Below are positions 38,961 to 48,967 of a stretch of DNA of 53,702 nt, piece after piece (within the stretch, counting starts at the first letter, position 1; the number at the start of each line of letters is the position of its first letter). The notes under the pieces are model-generated. The model saw only the letters and a list, made by a program, of their open reading frames with translations. It ran no database searches and was not told where the DNA came from. Both the position numbers and the translations under genes were made by a program. Source of the stretch: Deltaproteobacteria bacterium (GTDB lineage Bacteria > Desulfobacterota > GWC2-55-46); contig JACRCC010000036.1 of assembly GCA_016234405.1 (NCBI GenBank), positions 1 to 53,702 on the forward strand, in the 5' to 3' direction.

Positions 38961-41660
38961 TTGGCCCAAAAGTTAAACGTGATGATGTGTTTTATAAAGG
39001 ACGGGGCAACCGTCCTGACCGTCAACAGGAGGCTTGCGCGGTATCTTACGAACCTCTACGACAACGCGATGAAGGAGGCCGAAGCCTCGTGCTGGCCTAC
39101 CCCCCAGATTATGCCGACTGCCGCGTGGGCAACAAAACTTTGGGACACGCATACATTCGGGCCGCCGATTTTGAGCGCCCTCCGCGCCAAGGCGCTCTGG
39201 GAAAAGGTCATCTTAAATGACAAACCCCTTTCAGCCGTCAGCGGCGCGGATGACGCTTATCGCGGCTATACGTTGCTCAACGAATATTGCCCTCAAGAGA
39301 CGCCCTCATCCGGCATAGGGCTGAGCGAAGAGGCCGTTGCCCTCAAGCGATGGACGACCGAATACGAGCGCGAGGTCAAGAGGCTCGGCTTTGTCGAGCC
39401 TTCGCTCGTTATCTCAAAACTTGCGGCGCGCTTATCGTCGTGGAAAGGGATAAATCCCGTCCTCCCGAAAGAAATCGTCCTCGCCGGTTTTAACGAATTG
39501 ACGCCTTCGGTAACGTCCCTTTTAGACGGGCTTAAATCATGCGGCGTTTCCACGCGCTTGTGGCCGAGGGCGCCGGATTTCCCCGGCAACCCGGCCGCCG
39601 GACCGAGCGGCCTCGAAGGCAGACTCACGATAAGACGTTACGCTGACGAAAAAGAAGAGGTCATCGGCGCGGCCCGATGGGCGCGGGAACATGTAAAGCC
39701 GAACATGCGGGCCGCCTTCATCGTGCCGGAGTTGGAAAAGTATCGGGCGCTCATCGAAAGGGAATTCGCAAGGGAGTTGAACCCGGCCTCCGTCTTGCCC
39801 GGCCAAGCGCACAAAAACGTATTCAACATCTCCCTCGGAACACCCTTAACGGAAGAACCGCTCGTGAGGTCCGCCCTCAATATCCTCTCCGTCAGCCCGG
39901 GGAAAAACGAAACAGCCAAACTCTTTGCCGCGCTTCTCTCCCCGTTTTTTTCCGCTGAACCGGAAAGGCTCATCCTCGCGGCCGTTGACATGCGCCTTAG
40001 AAGAGAGAACCGCAGCCACTCATCCCTGCGCGAGATAGGCATTGCCGCGACTATGGACGGGGGCGCGGCTCTCATAAAAAGACTTGGGGCATGGCTTGAA
40101 AGGATAAATGCCTCCGGAAAAAAACTCCTGCCGTCCGCGTGGGCGTTGGAGTTGAGCGCGACCCTTAAAGACGCGGGATGGCCCGGACAAACCGGACTAT
40201 CGAGCGTAGAGCATCAGGCACGGGCCGCGTGGAACGGCGTCCTTGAGGCATTTGCAAGCCTCGACGACGTGCTCGGCGTCCTGACGCGGACGGAGGCCGT
40301 ATCGCGGCTGTCAAGGGACGCGCAAGATACCATCCATCAGCCGGAAACCCCGGAGGCCGCCATACAGGTGCTTGGTCTTTTGGAGGCCTCGGGCCAGAGC
40401 TTCGACCGGATTTGGTTCATGGGCTGCCACGACTTTGCCCTGCCCCCGGAACTCTCCCCAAACCCTTTTATACCGCCCGATGTCCGCAAGAAATACAATC
40501 TTCCCCACGCGAGCCATGAGCGTGAATTCAAATTCATCAGCTCGGTCTTGGGAAGGCTCATAGAAGGCGCGCATCCCATAGAGGTGAGTTACCCGGCCGT
40601 TGTCGAGGAAAAGGAGATGCGCCTGTCTCCGTTTTTTCATGACGCGGGCGCCGTGATTGAAGAACCCGCGTCACGGGGCTGCCGCCTCGTTGACGCCGTG
40701 CAAACGGGGAAGACCCTCGAAGACGTCCCTGCGGATTCCCCCATCCCGCCGACGGAAAAAGAACTCTCCACCGTTACCGGAGGCACGGCGATAATAAAAG
40801 ACCAGTCCCACTGCCCGTTCAAGGCGTTTGCTGCTCACAGGCTCCACGCCGCGTCCGTCCCCTCCACTGAATTCGGCCTTAGCCTCAAGCAGCGCGGCGC
40901 GATACTCCACAGGGCTTTATGGAAGTTCTGGGACAACGTCGGCGATTCAGGGAGACTCAACGCCATGACGGAAGATAAGACCCTCGAAAAAATCATTAAA
41001 TCCGCGGCAGATGAGTCTTTTTCGGGGATAATACTTGCCCCGCAGCTTGCGCCCGTAATCGCGCTTGAAAAGGAAAGGCTTTGCGCGCTCCTCAACGAGT
41101 GGGCCGCGTTGGAATTGAAACGGGGAAGGTTTAAGGTCAAAAAGATGGAGACCGAAAACAAGTTCACTATAGCGGGCCTCACCATAAAAGAAAAGCCGGA
41201 CAGGGTTGACGTGCTCGAAGACGGAAAAGAGGCGGTCATTGATTACAAGAGCGCAAATGACCTCAGCATAAACGGCTGGCTCACGGAGAGACCCAAAGAC
41301 CCGCAGCTTATAATATATTGCCTCTCAGGCAAGTTCCAGGCCATGACATTTGCCAAGGTCATGCCCGGGGATTGCAGGTTCGTGGGCGTGGCTATTGCGC
41401 CGGACATCATGCCGGGACTGGCGGCCTACGAACAAAAAAAATGGAAGGGCGCGCAAAGCAGCGCCCCCGGCGGATGGGACGGCCTCACGCAGTTCTGGAG
41501 GGGCGCCATCGAGACGATTGCGGCCGAGTTCGTTGCCGGGGTTTGCGAGGTCTCACCCAACGGAGACCCGCCTAACTTATTCGAGGTGTGCAGATACTGC
41601 AAATTGCCGTCTCTTTGCAGGGTCTTTGAGATGGAGGGGGAATTCAAGGGAGAAGAATAG
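38961..41660 (+). CDS. AddB-like PD-(D/E)XK nuclease subunit
   Basis: 899 residues. The N-terminal part is a degenerate helicase scaffold (TVNRRLARYL; PEAAIQVLGLLEASGQSFDR). The C-terminal nuclease holds EAVIDYKSAND (about 757-767) with the PD-(D/E)XK signature. A [4Fe-4S] cluster like that of AddB is suggested by DQSHCPFKAFA (Cys about 618) and CRYCKLPSLC near residue 877. It resembles the family sometimes labelled probable DNA repair protein. The start is TTG 38961 with AAGGGG eight bases upstream. It ends right at the start of the helicase gene, so the two would form one double-strand-break resection enzyme. Confidence 0.86.
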   Translation: MAQKLNVMMCFIKDGATVLTVNRRLARYLTNLYDNAMKEAEASCWPTPQIMPTAAWATKLWDTHTFGPPILSALRAKALWEKVILNDKPLSAVSGADDAYRGYTLLNEYCPQETPSSGIGLSEEAVALKRWTTEYEREVKRLGFVEPSLVISKLAARLSSWKGINPVLPKEIVLAGFNELTPSVTSLLDGLKSCGVSTRLWPRAPDFPGNPAAGPSGLEGRLTIRRYADEKEEVIGAARWAREHVKPNMRAAFIVPELEKYRALIEREFARELNPASVLPGQAHKNVFNISLGTPLTEEPLVRSALNILSVSPGKNETAKLFAALLSPFFSAEPERLILAAVDMRLRRENRSHSSLREIGIAATMDGGAALIKRLGAWLERINASGKKLLPSAWALELSATLKDAGWPGQTGLSSVEHQARAAWNGVLEAFASLDDVLGVLTRTEAVSRLSRDAQDTIHQPETPEAAIQVLGLLEASGQSFDRIWFMGCHDFALPPELSPNPFIPPDVRKKYNLPHASHEREFKFISSVLGRLIEGAHPIEVSYPAVVEEKEMRLSPFFHDAGAVIEEPASRGCRLVDAVQTGKTLEDVPADSPIPPTEKELSTVTGGTAIIKDQSHCPFKAFAAHRLHAASVPSTEFGLSLKQRGAILHRALWKFWDNVGDSGRLNAMTEDKTLEKIIKSAADESFSGIILAPQLAPVIALEKERLCALLNEWAALELKRGRFKVKKMETENKFTIAGLTIKEKPDRVDVLEDGKEAVIDYKSANDLSINGWLTERPKDPQLIIYCLSGKFQAMTFAKVMPGDCRFVGVAIAPDIMPGLAAYEQKKWKGAQSSAPGGWDGLTQFWRGAIETIAAEFVAGVCEVSPNGDPPNLFEVCRYCKLPSLCRVFEMEGEFKGEE

Positions 41661-44600
41661 ATGAATAAGAATAATGCGTCCGGCGCCGCCCAAAGGGGGG
41701 ATGACCCCCAACGACACCGCGCCCTCGACCCTGCCGAGTCTTTCATCGTGCAGGCGCCCGCTGGCTCAGGCAAGACCGAGCTTCTGATGCAAAGGTTTTT
41801 GTCGCTCCTCTCGACCGTTGAGCGTCCGGAGGAGATACTCGCCGTAACCTTCACCAAGAAGGCGGCGGGTGAGATGCAGGGCCGCATCATCGGGTCTTTG
41901 GAAAAAGCGCGCAGCAATGAAACCTCTCAAAGACCCCACGAGGCAAAAACCATCTCGCTTGCCCAAGAAGTGTTGAAGCGCGACAAGATGCTCGGATGGG
42001 GACTCTCAAAAAATCCAGGAAGGCTCAGGGTGCAGACCCTCGATTCTTTTTCGTCTTACCTTGCCCGGCGCATGCCCATACTCTCAAAATCGGGCAGGGC
42101 GTCTGTAATTTCCGATAACCCCGGCGAGCTTTATAAAGAGGCTGCATTGCGCGCGGTCATGCTCATCTCCGCATCCGGCCATAGCGCACAATGCGTGGAA
42201 ACGGCGCTCCGTCACCTCGACAACTCGGTTGCCTCGCTTGTAGAGAGGCTCTCCGGGATGCTTGAAAGGCGCGATCAATGGTTACGGCACATCAAGACAG
42301 GCAGGGCCGAGAACTTAAGACCGCTCCTCGAAGCATCCCTTAAAAACCTCGTGGAGGACAAGCTCCGCGGCCTATCCCTCGCGTTTCCCGGCACACTCGT
42401 ACCCGCGCTTATAAAGACCGCCGCTTATGCGGCAGAGAACCTTACGGCCAACGCAGACAACGGCCCGGTTGCGCGCCTTCCCGAAATTGCCGGACTTCCG
42501 GGAGCAGACGCAGGAAGCCTTTCCCTCTGGCAAGGCATTGCGACGTTTTTTCTGACAAAAGAAGGAGAGTGGAGAAAGCCCGGAGGGGTCAGCGTCAAAA
42601 ACGGCTTCCCCGCCGGAAAGAGCGGCGTTGAAGCGGATATGAAACAGGAGTTCAAAGACCTCCTCGAAGCCATCTCCGGCAACGAGGCCCTGCGAAACAA
42701 ACTCGCGGAGACCGTGCTCCTGCCTGCCCCGAAATTCGACGACCGCGATTGGGAGATATTGGACGCGCTCTTGAAACTCCTGCCCATTGCCGAGGGGATT
42801 TTACAAGAGGTCTTTGCGGAGACCGGCGCAGTGGATTTTCAATCAGTCGCGCTGTCCGCTCTTAATGCGCTTGGCAGCGTTGACGACCCGACGGATCTCC
42901 TCTTGACGCTTGACTACAGGATAAAGCACATACTGGTTGACGAATATCAAGACACGTCTTACGGCCAGTTAAAACTCCTCGAGACCCTCGTTGCCGGATG
43001 GGAGAATGGCGACGGCAGGACGCTATTTCTCGTGGGGGACCCGATGCAGTCAATCTTCGGATTCAGAGAGGCCGAGGTCGGGTTATTTCTGAACGCGAGG
43101 ACAAACGGCGTCAACGGCGTAAGACTCTCTCCGCTCACGCTCAAGACAAACTTCAGGTCCGATGCCGGGATAATAAACTGGGTCAACAAGACCTTCTACT
43201 GGGCATTCCCTTCACACGAAGACCCTTTTACCGGCGCGGTGCGGTTTGAAAAAAGCGTTGCCGTAAAGGGTTCTTCGGACGCCGATGCCGTTCGGACGCT
43301 CCTCACGGACCGAAGGGACGACGCATTCGAGGCTGAAACTGCAATTTCGATAATTAAGAATACCCCTGCCGATGAAACCGTAGCAATACTTTGCAGGTCC
43401 CGCATTCATCTTGTGGAGATAATAAGGGCCTTGAAACGCGAGCGGATTACATTCAGGGCAAAAGGGCTTGACGCGCTCGGCGACAGGCCGGTGATATACG
43501 ACTTGATGTCTTTAGTGCGCGCGCTGACCCACCCTTATGACAGGACTGCGTGGCTCTCGATACTGAGGGCGCCGTGGTTGGGATTGTCCCTAAAGGACAT
43601 CCACGCCCTTTGCAGCGCGGACACGGACGCGCCGGTCTGGTCCCTGCTCAACGACGCAGCGCTCGTGGGCGCACTTTCAAACGATGCAAAGGCGCGGCTC
43701 GTCCCGTTCATCGTCAAACTCGGTAATGCAATGGCCTTGAACGGCAGGATGCCTTTGGCGCAGCTCGTTGAGGGGCTATGGATTGAACTCGGCGGGCCTG
43801 CCTGCGTGGAGCCGCGAGACTTAACGGACGCGGAGACGTTTTTCGAGACCCTCTCGTCCGTTTCCGCGGGCGCCGTCCTCGACCCGTCAAAAAACCTCGC
43901 GTCAAGGATAGCGGCATTGAAGGCGGGCGGCGCAGACAACTATGCGGCAATTAAGGTTGACCTTATGACCATCCACAGCGCAAAGGGGCTTGAATTCGAC
44001 CACGTGATAATTCCGGGCCTCGGAAAAAAGACCCGCGGAGATACGAGAAAGCTGCTCCTCTGGATGGAGCGCGGGGGAGACCTCCTGCTCGCGCCGGTTG
44101 AAAAAAAGACCGCGGGCGCGTCGAGCACGGTCTACGATTATTTAGCCGCGGTTGCGAAGAAAAAATCGGAACTTGAAAGACGCCGCCTTTTTTACGTTGC
44201 CGCGACACGCGCAAAAAAAACCCTGCGCCTCATAGGCCACGTCAAGTCAACAAGTGGAGACGGCATCACCGTGGAGCCGTCTTCTTTTCTCTCAGGGTTG
44301 GAAGACCTCTTGACGGAGGTCATCGTTACGGATTCAGGGGGCAAAAAAATCTCCGGTCAGGCCGAGCACAATCGTCCTCGCCTTAGGCTCAAAAGGCTTC
44401 CCATCTCTTGGACGCCGCCCGCGCCTGCCGCGCCCGCCGTTACCGTCTTTGATACGTCCGGCCATGACGAAAAGGCGCCTGAGTTTTACTGGGCGGGACA
44501 GTCCGTGAGGCATCTCGGAACGCTCGTGCACGGATACCTCGCCATGATCGGAAAGGACGGTTTGGACAAATGGAACGAAAAACGGGTTGTCGCCGAAAAA

Positions 44601-45017
44601 GACCGCATAATGGGCGTCCTGCAGTCGCTCGGCCTCGGAAGGGTTGAGGCGGTAAAAAGGGCCTCAGACGCGGCCCGCATCCTCACGGCGGCCTTGAACG
44701 ACGCGAGGCTTCGCTGGATACTCAAAGACCACAAGGAAGGCGCGTTTGAATACGCGCTCACCGCGGTCATCGGCAGAGAAATCGTCCGCTCCGTGATTGA
44801 CAGGACCTTCGTTGACGAAGACGGCGTGCGCTGGGTCATTGACTACAAGACCGGGATTCACGAGGGCGGGAATGTTGAGGGGTTTTTAAAGGCGGAGGCG
44901 GAGCGCTATGCGCCCCAGCTTGAGCGATACGCGGCGGCGCTTGCCGCCGGCGGAGAAACGCGGCCGATAAAAAAAGCCCTCTACTACCCGGCGCTCTTGA
45001 AGTGGGTGGAGGTGTAG
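41661..45017 (+). CDS. AddA-like UvrD-family helicase-nuclease
   Basis: 1118 residues of superfamily 1A. IVQAPAGSGKTELLMQRFLS (about 29-48) is Walker A, AVTFTKKAAGEMQGRI motif Ia, HILVDEYQDTSYGQ (about 424-437) motif II, FLVGDPMQSIFGFREAEVG motif III, IHSAKGLEFDHVIIPG motif V and LFYVAATRAKKTL motif VI. The C-terminal RecB-like nuclease has VIDRTFVDEDG and WVIDYKTG (about 1056-1063). Both this subunit and its partner thus carry nuclease sites, as in AddAB. The two genes are end to end. Length and motifs are complete. Confidence 0.92.
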   Translation: MNKNNASGAAQRGDDPQRHRALDPAESFIVQAPAGSGKTELLMQRFLSLLSTVERPEEILAVTFTKKAAGEMQGRIIGSLEKARSNETSQRPHEAKTISLAQEVLKRDKMLGWGLSKNPGRLRVQTLDSFSSYLARRMPILSKSGRASVISDNPGELYKEAALRAVMLISASGHSAQCVETALRHLDNSVASLVERLSGMLERRDQWLRHIKTGRAENLRPLLEASLKNLVEDKLRGLSLAFPGTLVPALIKTAAYAAENLTANADNGPVARLPEIAGLPGADAGSLSLWQGIATFFLTKEGEWRKPGGVSVKNGFPAGKSGVEADMKQEFKDLLEAISGNEALRNKLAETVLLPAPKFDDRDWEILDALLKLLPIAEGILQEVFAETGAVDFQSVALSALNALGSVDDPTDLLLTLDYRIKHILVDEYQDTSYGQLKLLETLVAGWENGDGRTLFLVGDPMQSIFGFREAEVGLFLNARTNGVNGVRLSPLTLKTNFRSDAGIINWVNKTFYWAFPSHEDPFTGAVRFEKSVAVKGSSDADAVRTLLTDRRDDAFEAETAISIIKNTPADETVAILCRSRIHLVEIIRALKRERITFRAKGLDALGDRPVIYDLMSLVRALTHPYDRTAWLSILRAPWLGLSLKDIHALCSADTDAPVWSLLNDAALVGALSNDAKARLVPFIVKLGNAMALNGRMPLAQLVEGLWIELGGPACVEPRDLTDAETFFETLSSVSAGAVLDPSKNLASRIAALKAGGADNYAAIKVDLMTIHSAKGLEFDHVIIPGLGKKTRGDTRKLLLWMERGGDLLLAPVEKKTAGASSTVYDYLAAVAKKKSELERRRLFYVAATRAKKTLRLIGHVKSTSGDGITVEPSSFLSGLEDLLTEVIVTDSGGKKISGQAEHNRPRLRLKRLPISWTPPAPAAPAVTVFDTSGHDEKAPEFYWAGQSVRHLGTLVHGYLAMIGKDGLDKWNEKRVVAEKDRIMGVLQSLGLGRVEAVKRASDAARILTAALNDARLRWILKDHKEGAFEYALTAVIGREIVRSVIDRTFVDEDGVRWVIDYKTGIHEGGNVEGFLKAEAERYAPQLERYAAALAAGGETRPIKKALYYPALLKWVEV

Positions 45018-45082
45018 CAGAGACGGTAACGTCAAATATTTTGTGTCATAAGAGATTTTTGAGGCATTTTCCCCGCTCTTTG

Positions 45083-45112
45083 TTGCCAAACGCCATCAAA
45101 GTGTGTTATTAT
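45083..45112 (+). promoter_or_regulatory. Candidate promoter of ssrA
   Basis: TTGCCA (45083-45088) and TATTAT (45107-45112) are separated by 18 bases and lie about 60 bases before the mature tmRNA 5' end, leaving a removable leader. A TTGACA at 45130-45136 without a good -10 partner is less likely. Confidence 0.5.
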
Positions 45113-45172
45113 GGAGTGAGTTAAGTTCTTTGACATAACTTCCATAAATTTCTCTCCGTGAAAACGGGGAAT

Positions 45173-45527
45173 GGGGGCGACCGGTTTCGACGGGACGGTC
45201 AATACGCTGAGGGAAGCATGCCGAGGTATTATCTCCTCGTAAAAAAAGGTTAAAAACCATAGTCGGCAACGACTATAACTACCAACTGGCTGCCTAATCG
45301 CAGTTAGCGTCTTTTCTGCCCTTTCCTGTGGGGCTTAAAAGACGACCATTAGCAGGATGGCTTGCGGGGCTCTGTCCGAAGGACCTGCAAGCGAGACTCA
45401 ACCGGACTTGCCCTCCGGGACTTTGCCTGATGAGTGACGGAGGGCGAGAGCTGACATCGGGCTAAGCATGTAGACGCCCCGGCTGCGACGTTCCCGGACG
45501 TGGGTTCGATTCCCACCGCCTCCACCA
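45173..45527 (+). ncRNA. ssrA: Transfer-messenger RNA
   Basis: The 5' end GGGGGCGACCGGTTTCGACG and the 3' end GGTTCGATTCCCACC with CGCCTCC-A-CCA build the tRNA-like domain, and GGGGGCG pairs with CGCCTCC with one G-U. The message part, at 45265-45297, reads GNDYNYQLAA and TAA, the standard tag form ending LAA. Length about 355 bases. It frees stalled ribosomes and tags the product for proteolysis. CCA is encoded. Confidence 0.97.
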
Positions 45528-45537
45528 GATTAAATAT

Positions 45538-45572
45538 ACGGGGTTAGCTTTACGGCTAACCCCGTTGTTTTT
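45538..45572 (+). terminator. Terminator of ssrA
   Basis: ACGGGGTTAGC and GCTAACCCCGT form a perfect 11-bp stem with a 6-base loop, followed by TGTTTTTG. Confidence 0.92.
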
Positions 45573-45648
45573 GCTTCCCAAGACTGTCCCAAATCTTAGG
45601 GGAAAATAGGGAACATCCCGAACTCCTCAAGCATCCTCTGAAAAAAAT

Positions 45649-45783
45649 ATGCCCGCGAACCTGAAGGGCCTTCAAAAATACCGCGTAGGCGGCTATAGAG
45701 TCCTCTTCTGGGTTAATCACACCGGCAAATCCATTACCCTATACGGCGTCGAGCATAGAAAATCGGTATACAATAAACTTTGA
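45649..45783 (+). pseudogene. RelE/ParE-type toxin C-terminal remnant
   Basis: 44 codons reading LKGLQKYRVGGYRVLFWVNH (about 5-24), ITLYGVEHRKSVY (about 29-41), the C-terminal half of a RelE-type toxin with its conserved Arg and terminal Tyr. The N-terminal half is missing: the frame has a stop at 45607-45609. No antitoxin gene is nearby. The remnant lies 70 bases downstream of the tmRNA terminator, a common landing site for mobile DNA. The rest of 45573-45853 is non-coding. Confidence 0.75.
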
Positions 45784-45853
45784 TGCCGTCTCCTCCCTGC
45801 GCCGCATAACCGGCCTTTTCATTTTTTCCGCACCCTGCCGATGTTGCCCTTCT

Positions 45854-46609
45854 TCAAAGCCGTCTCTTTTCTATCACCTCCCCCACAAACGCCTTTGCCC
45901 TTTTTACAGCCGGCCGTACGCTCAAACCCTTTGCAAGGCCCACGGCTATGGCCGCCGAGAGCACGCAGCCCGTTCCGTGCAATTCCGCCCGGCCGGCCTT
46001 TATGCGCCTGCCCTTGAAATAATAAAACCCCTTGCCGTCAAAGAGCGCGTCAATCGGCGCGCCCTGCAAATGCCCGCCCTTCACCAGAACGAATCGAGCG
46101 CCGAGCGAATGTATCTTCCTTGCGGCCTCATCCATGCCCCGGATGTCCTTTATCTTTACGCCCGACAGTGCTTCAGCCTCCGCAAGATTGGGAGTAACGA
46201 TCGTCACGAGAGACAGTAGCCTTTTAATTTCGGCAACGCCCTTTTTATCGAGAAGCGCCTTGCCGCTTGTTGAGCGCATGACCGGGTCGAGCACGATGTT
46301 TTTAAACCTCCGGCGTTTGAAAAGGCGGATGAGCGCGGTAACGTTTCCCGCGCCGCCTGTCATGCCTATCTTCACGGCGTCTATCTTTGATTCCTCAAGG
46401 AGGGTTTCAATCTGTTTTATAAGAAATTGCGGCAAGACGTTGAGGGTTGCCTTGACCTTAACTCTATTCTGCGCTGTAAGGGCGGCAATCGCGGATACCC
46501 CTCGGACGCCGAGGGCCGCAAACGTCATGAGGTCGGATTGTAGTCCGGCCCATCCGGAAGGGTCGCTCCCTGCGATGGTCAGGCATGTCTTGAGGGGTTT
46601 TTTAGACAC
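45854..46609 (-). CDS. thiD: Hydroxymethylpyrimidine/phosphomethylpyrimidine kinase
   Basis: 251 residues. TIAGSDPSGWAGLQSDLMTF (about 11-30) matches the N-terminal ribokinase-like motif, but Trp stands where Gly is usual (GSDxSGGAG). VLDPVMRSTSGKALL (about 105-119), VTPNLAEAEALSG and AELHGTGCVLSAAIAVGLAK (about 208-227) complete the fold with the catalytic Cys of the GTGC anion hole. It phosphorylates HMP and HMP-P for thiamine synthesis. It follows the phosphate genes but is probably independent. Confidence 0.92.
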   Translation of the reverse strand: MSKKPLKTCLTIAGSDPSGWAGLQSDLMTFAALGVRGVSAIAALTAQNRVKVKATLNVLPQFLIKQIETLLEESKIDAVKIGMTGGAGNVTALIRLFKRRRFKNIVLDPVMRSTSGKALLDKKGVAEIKRLLSLVTIVTPNLAEAEALSGVKIKDIRGMDEAARKIHSLGARFVLVKGGHLQGAPIDALFDGKGFYYFKGRRIKAGRAELHGTGCVLSAAIAVGLAKGLSVRPAVKRAKAFVGEVIEKRRL

Positions 46610-46657
46610 AAGATATTGTACCGTTACGCATCACGAACACGCATCACGGCCTTTACG

Positions 46658-47323
46658 TCAGTACTTCGAGACGTTCATCTCCTCCATCTTGCCCGTAACC
46701 GTGTAGACCACCCTTTCGGCGATGTTCGTTACCCTGTCCGCGATGCGCTCTATGTTGTGCGCGGCCCATATCAGATACGTCGCGTCCTTTATTATCCGGG
46801 GGTTTTCCACCATGAGCATTATAAGCTCGCCGTATATCCTGTCGTAGAGGGCGTCCACCTCGTCGTCTTCATTGCAGATTTTCTTCGCGGCCCCGGCGTC
46901 CTTGTGGGTAAAGGCCTGCATGCACCTCTCTAACATCGAGAGCGCCTTCTCGGCCATCGCCGGCAAGTCAATAAGCGGTTTTACGAGCGGCTCTGTCCCG
47001 ATGGAAAGGCTTATCTTGGCAATGCCCTCGGCGTGGTCGCCGATGCGCTCCAAATCCGACACGATGTTGATGATGGACGCGAGTATGCGGAGGTCTCCAG
47101 CCATGGGCTGCTGGGTCGCAATGAGCATGACGCACTTTTCTTCTATCTCGAACCGTTTCTTGTTCACCTTGACGTCATCCTCGACTATCCGTTTCGACAA
47201 CGGAAGGTCGCGGTTTTTAAGTGCGCCCATCGAGTCCTTGAGCGCCGCCCCTGCCATCTCCGAGAGATGCAAGACTTCGTTCTGCAAATCCTTCAGCGAT
47301 TTATGGTATGCCTCGCGTGTCAT
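46658..47323 (-). CDS. phoU: Phosphate transport regulator PhoU
   Basis: 221 residues made of two three-helix PhoU bundles. LHLSEMAGAALKDSMGAL (about 18-35), AGDLRILASIINIVSDLERI (about 75-94) and GDHAEGIAKISL (about 95-106) then AHNIERIADRVTNIAERVVY (about 188-207) contain the ExxxD-type metal motifs of the family. PhoU restrains the Pst transporter and the PhoR-PhoB response when phosphate is plentiful. It is the last gene of the pst operon. Confidence 0.95.
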   Translation of the reverse strand: MTREAYHKSLKDLQNEVLHLSEMAGAALKDSMGALKNRDLPLSKRIVEDDVKVNKKRFEIEEKCVMLIATQQPMAGDLRILASIINIVSDLERIGDHAEGIAKISLSIGTEPLVKPLIDLPAMAEKALSMLERCMQAFTHKDAGAAKKICNEDDEVDALYDRIYGELIMLMVENPRIIKDATYLIWAAHNIERIADRVTNIAERVVYTVTGKMEEMNVSKY

Positions 47324-47367
47324 ATCGTCTCCATTCCTTCCCTGATTATTATACTACAAAAACGCCC

Positions 47368-48123
47368 CTAACCGAACCTTCCGGTTACATAATCCTCGGT
47401 AAGTTTGTTGGCGGGCGCGGTGAATATCTTGTGCGTGGAGTCGAACTCGATAACCTCGCCGAGCATGAAAAACCCGGCCGTCCCGGATACGCGCGCGGCC
47501 TGCTGCATGTTGTGCGTGACTATGATGACCGTGTAGTTTTTCTTCAGCTCCATCATGAGATCTTCTATCTTCGCGGTGGCAACCGGGTCGAGCGCGGAAC
47601 ACGGCTCGTCCATGAGTATCACCTCCGGCTCCACGGCCACGGCGCGCGCGATGCACAGCCTTTGCTGCTGGCCGCCGGAGAGCGACAGGGCCGGCTCAAA
47701 GAGCCTGTCTTTCGTCTCGTCCCACAGGGCCGAATCCTTCAAGGCCTTTTCAACCCTCCCAATCATCTCGCCCCTATTTGTTATTCCGTTCAGCTTCAGA
47801 CCAAAGGCGATATTCTCGAATACGGTCATGGGAAATGGCGTGGGTTTTTGAAATACCATGCCGACCTTGCTGCGCAGCCCTATGAGGTCAAGCCCCTTAT
47901 CTAAAATATTTTTGCCGTCAAGGAGTATCTCGCCCTCGTACCTGTTGCCCGGATAGAGGTCGTGCATGCGGTTCAGGCACCTGAGGAACGTCGTCTTGCC
48001 GCACCCGGACGGCCCGATAAGCGCCGTTATCTCCTTTGCCTTTACCGCAAAGACGACGTTTTTCAGGGCCTGTTTTTTTCCGTAAAAAAAGCTCAGATTT
48101 TTTATGACGATTTTTTCACTCAT
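47368..48123 (-). CDS. pstB: Phosphate ABC transporter ATP-binding protein
   Basis: 251 residues. [20 protein letters not shown] (about 34-53) is Walker A with the PstB-typical [25 protein letters not shown] (about 146-165) is the ABC signature, and [20 protein letters not shown] is Walker B and D-loop. It is complete and powers phosphate import. It overlaps pstA by eight bases and is followed by phoU. Confidence 0.96.
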   Translation of the reverse strand: MSEKIVIKNLSFFYGKKQALKNVVFAVKAKEITALIGPSGCGKTTFLRCLNRMHDLYPGNRYEGEILLDGKNILDKGLDLIGLRSKVGMVFQKPTPFPMTVFENIAFGLKLNGITNRGEMIGRVEKALKDSALWDETKDRLFEPALSLSGGQQQRLCIARAVAVEPEVILMDEPCSALDPVATAKIEDLMMELKKNYTVIIVTHNMQQAARVSGTAGFFMLGEVIEFDSTHKIFTAPANKLTEDYVTGRFG

Positions 48124-48967
48124 TGCCGTTGACTCTTCTCATCGTCAAAAATCGCGCCGTAAGCGTAACAATAAGCACGAGCGCGGTTATGAGAAACGCC
48201 GCGCCCCATGCCTTGCCGTGCCAGTCTTCATAAGGCCCCATCGCGTAGTTGAAGATGGTAACCGTAAGGGTCGCGGTGGGTTCTCCGGGTTTGAAGTTCC
48301 AGAATGCGTTGTTAAACGACGTAAAAAGAAGCGGCGCGGTCTCGCCGGAGACCCGCGCAACCGCGAGCATGACGCCGGTCGTTATCCCCCTCATCGCGCC
48401 TCTGTAGACCACGAAGACCGTAACCTTCCAGTGCGGCGCGCCCAGGGCGAGGGCCGCCTCGCGCGTTGAATCCGGCACGAGTTTGAGCATCTCCTCGGCC
48501 GTGCGTATGACCACCGGCAGCATTATTATCGCAAGCGCAACCGCGCCCGCGACCGCGGAAAAACCCCCGAAGGGTCTTACGAGGAGCGCGTAGACGAAGA
48601 CCCCCACGACTATCGAGGGGGCGGACACGAGTATATCGCAGAGAAACCTCACAATGGAAGCGAATCTGCTTGCGCGCCCGTATTCCGACAGATACGTGCC
48701 CGCGAGTATCCCGGCCGGGACGCCGATGACGGTGGCCAGCGCGGTTATGAGCACGGTGCCGGTTATGGCGTTTGCCAGCCCCCCGCCCTCGACACCCGGA
48801 GGCGACGGGAGTTCCGTGAAAAACGCAACCGTCATGGCCGGCAGCCCAAACCTGAAGACGTCCTTGAGTATCCAGACGAGGAAGAATATCCCGAAGCACG
48901 CGGATAAAAGCGATGCCGCAAGCGCGATGGAATTGACGGCCCTCCTCCTCGCGTAATGAAGGCTCAC
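48116..48967 (-). CDS. pstA: Phosphate ABC transporter permease PstA
   Basis: 283 residues with six hydrophobic segments. The permease motif is [20 protein letters not shown] (about 156-175) followed by [18 protein letters not shown]. Earlier, GIPAG and LSEYGR-like segments ([20 protein letters not shown], about 80-99) are standard for PstA. With PstC it forms the membrane channel. The start overlaps the pstC stop by four bases. Confidence 0.94.
   Translation of the reverse strand: MSLHYARRRAVNSIALAASLLSACFGIFFLVWILKDVFRFGLPAMTVAFFTELPSPPGVEGGGLANAITGTVLITALATVIGVPAGILAGTYLSEYGRASRFASIVRFLCDILVSAPSIVVGVFVYALLVRPFGGFSAVAGAVALAIIMLPVVIRTAEEMLKLVPDSTREAALALGAPHWKVTVFVVYRGAMRGITTGVMLAVARVSGETAPLLFTSFNNAFWNFKPGEPTATLTVTIFNYAMGPYEDWHGKAWGAAFLITALVLIVTLTARFLTMRRVNGNE

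Noticed and set aside
38961-38984. Later ATG start for the AddB-like gene
   Set aside because: TTG 38961 has a well-spaced AAGGGG; the later GTG/ATG codons have none. It remains possible.
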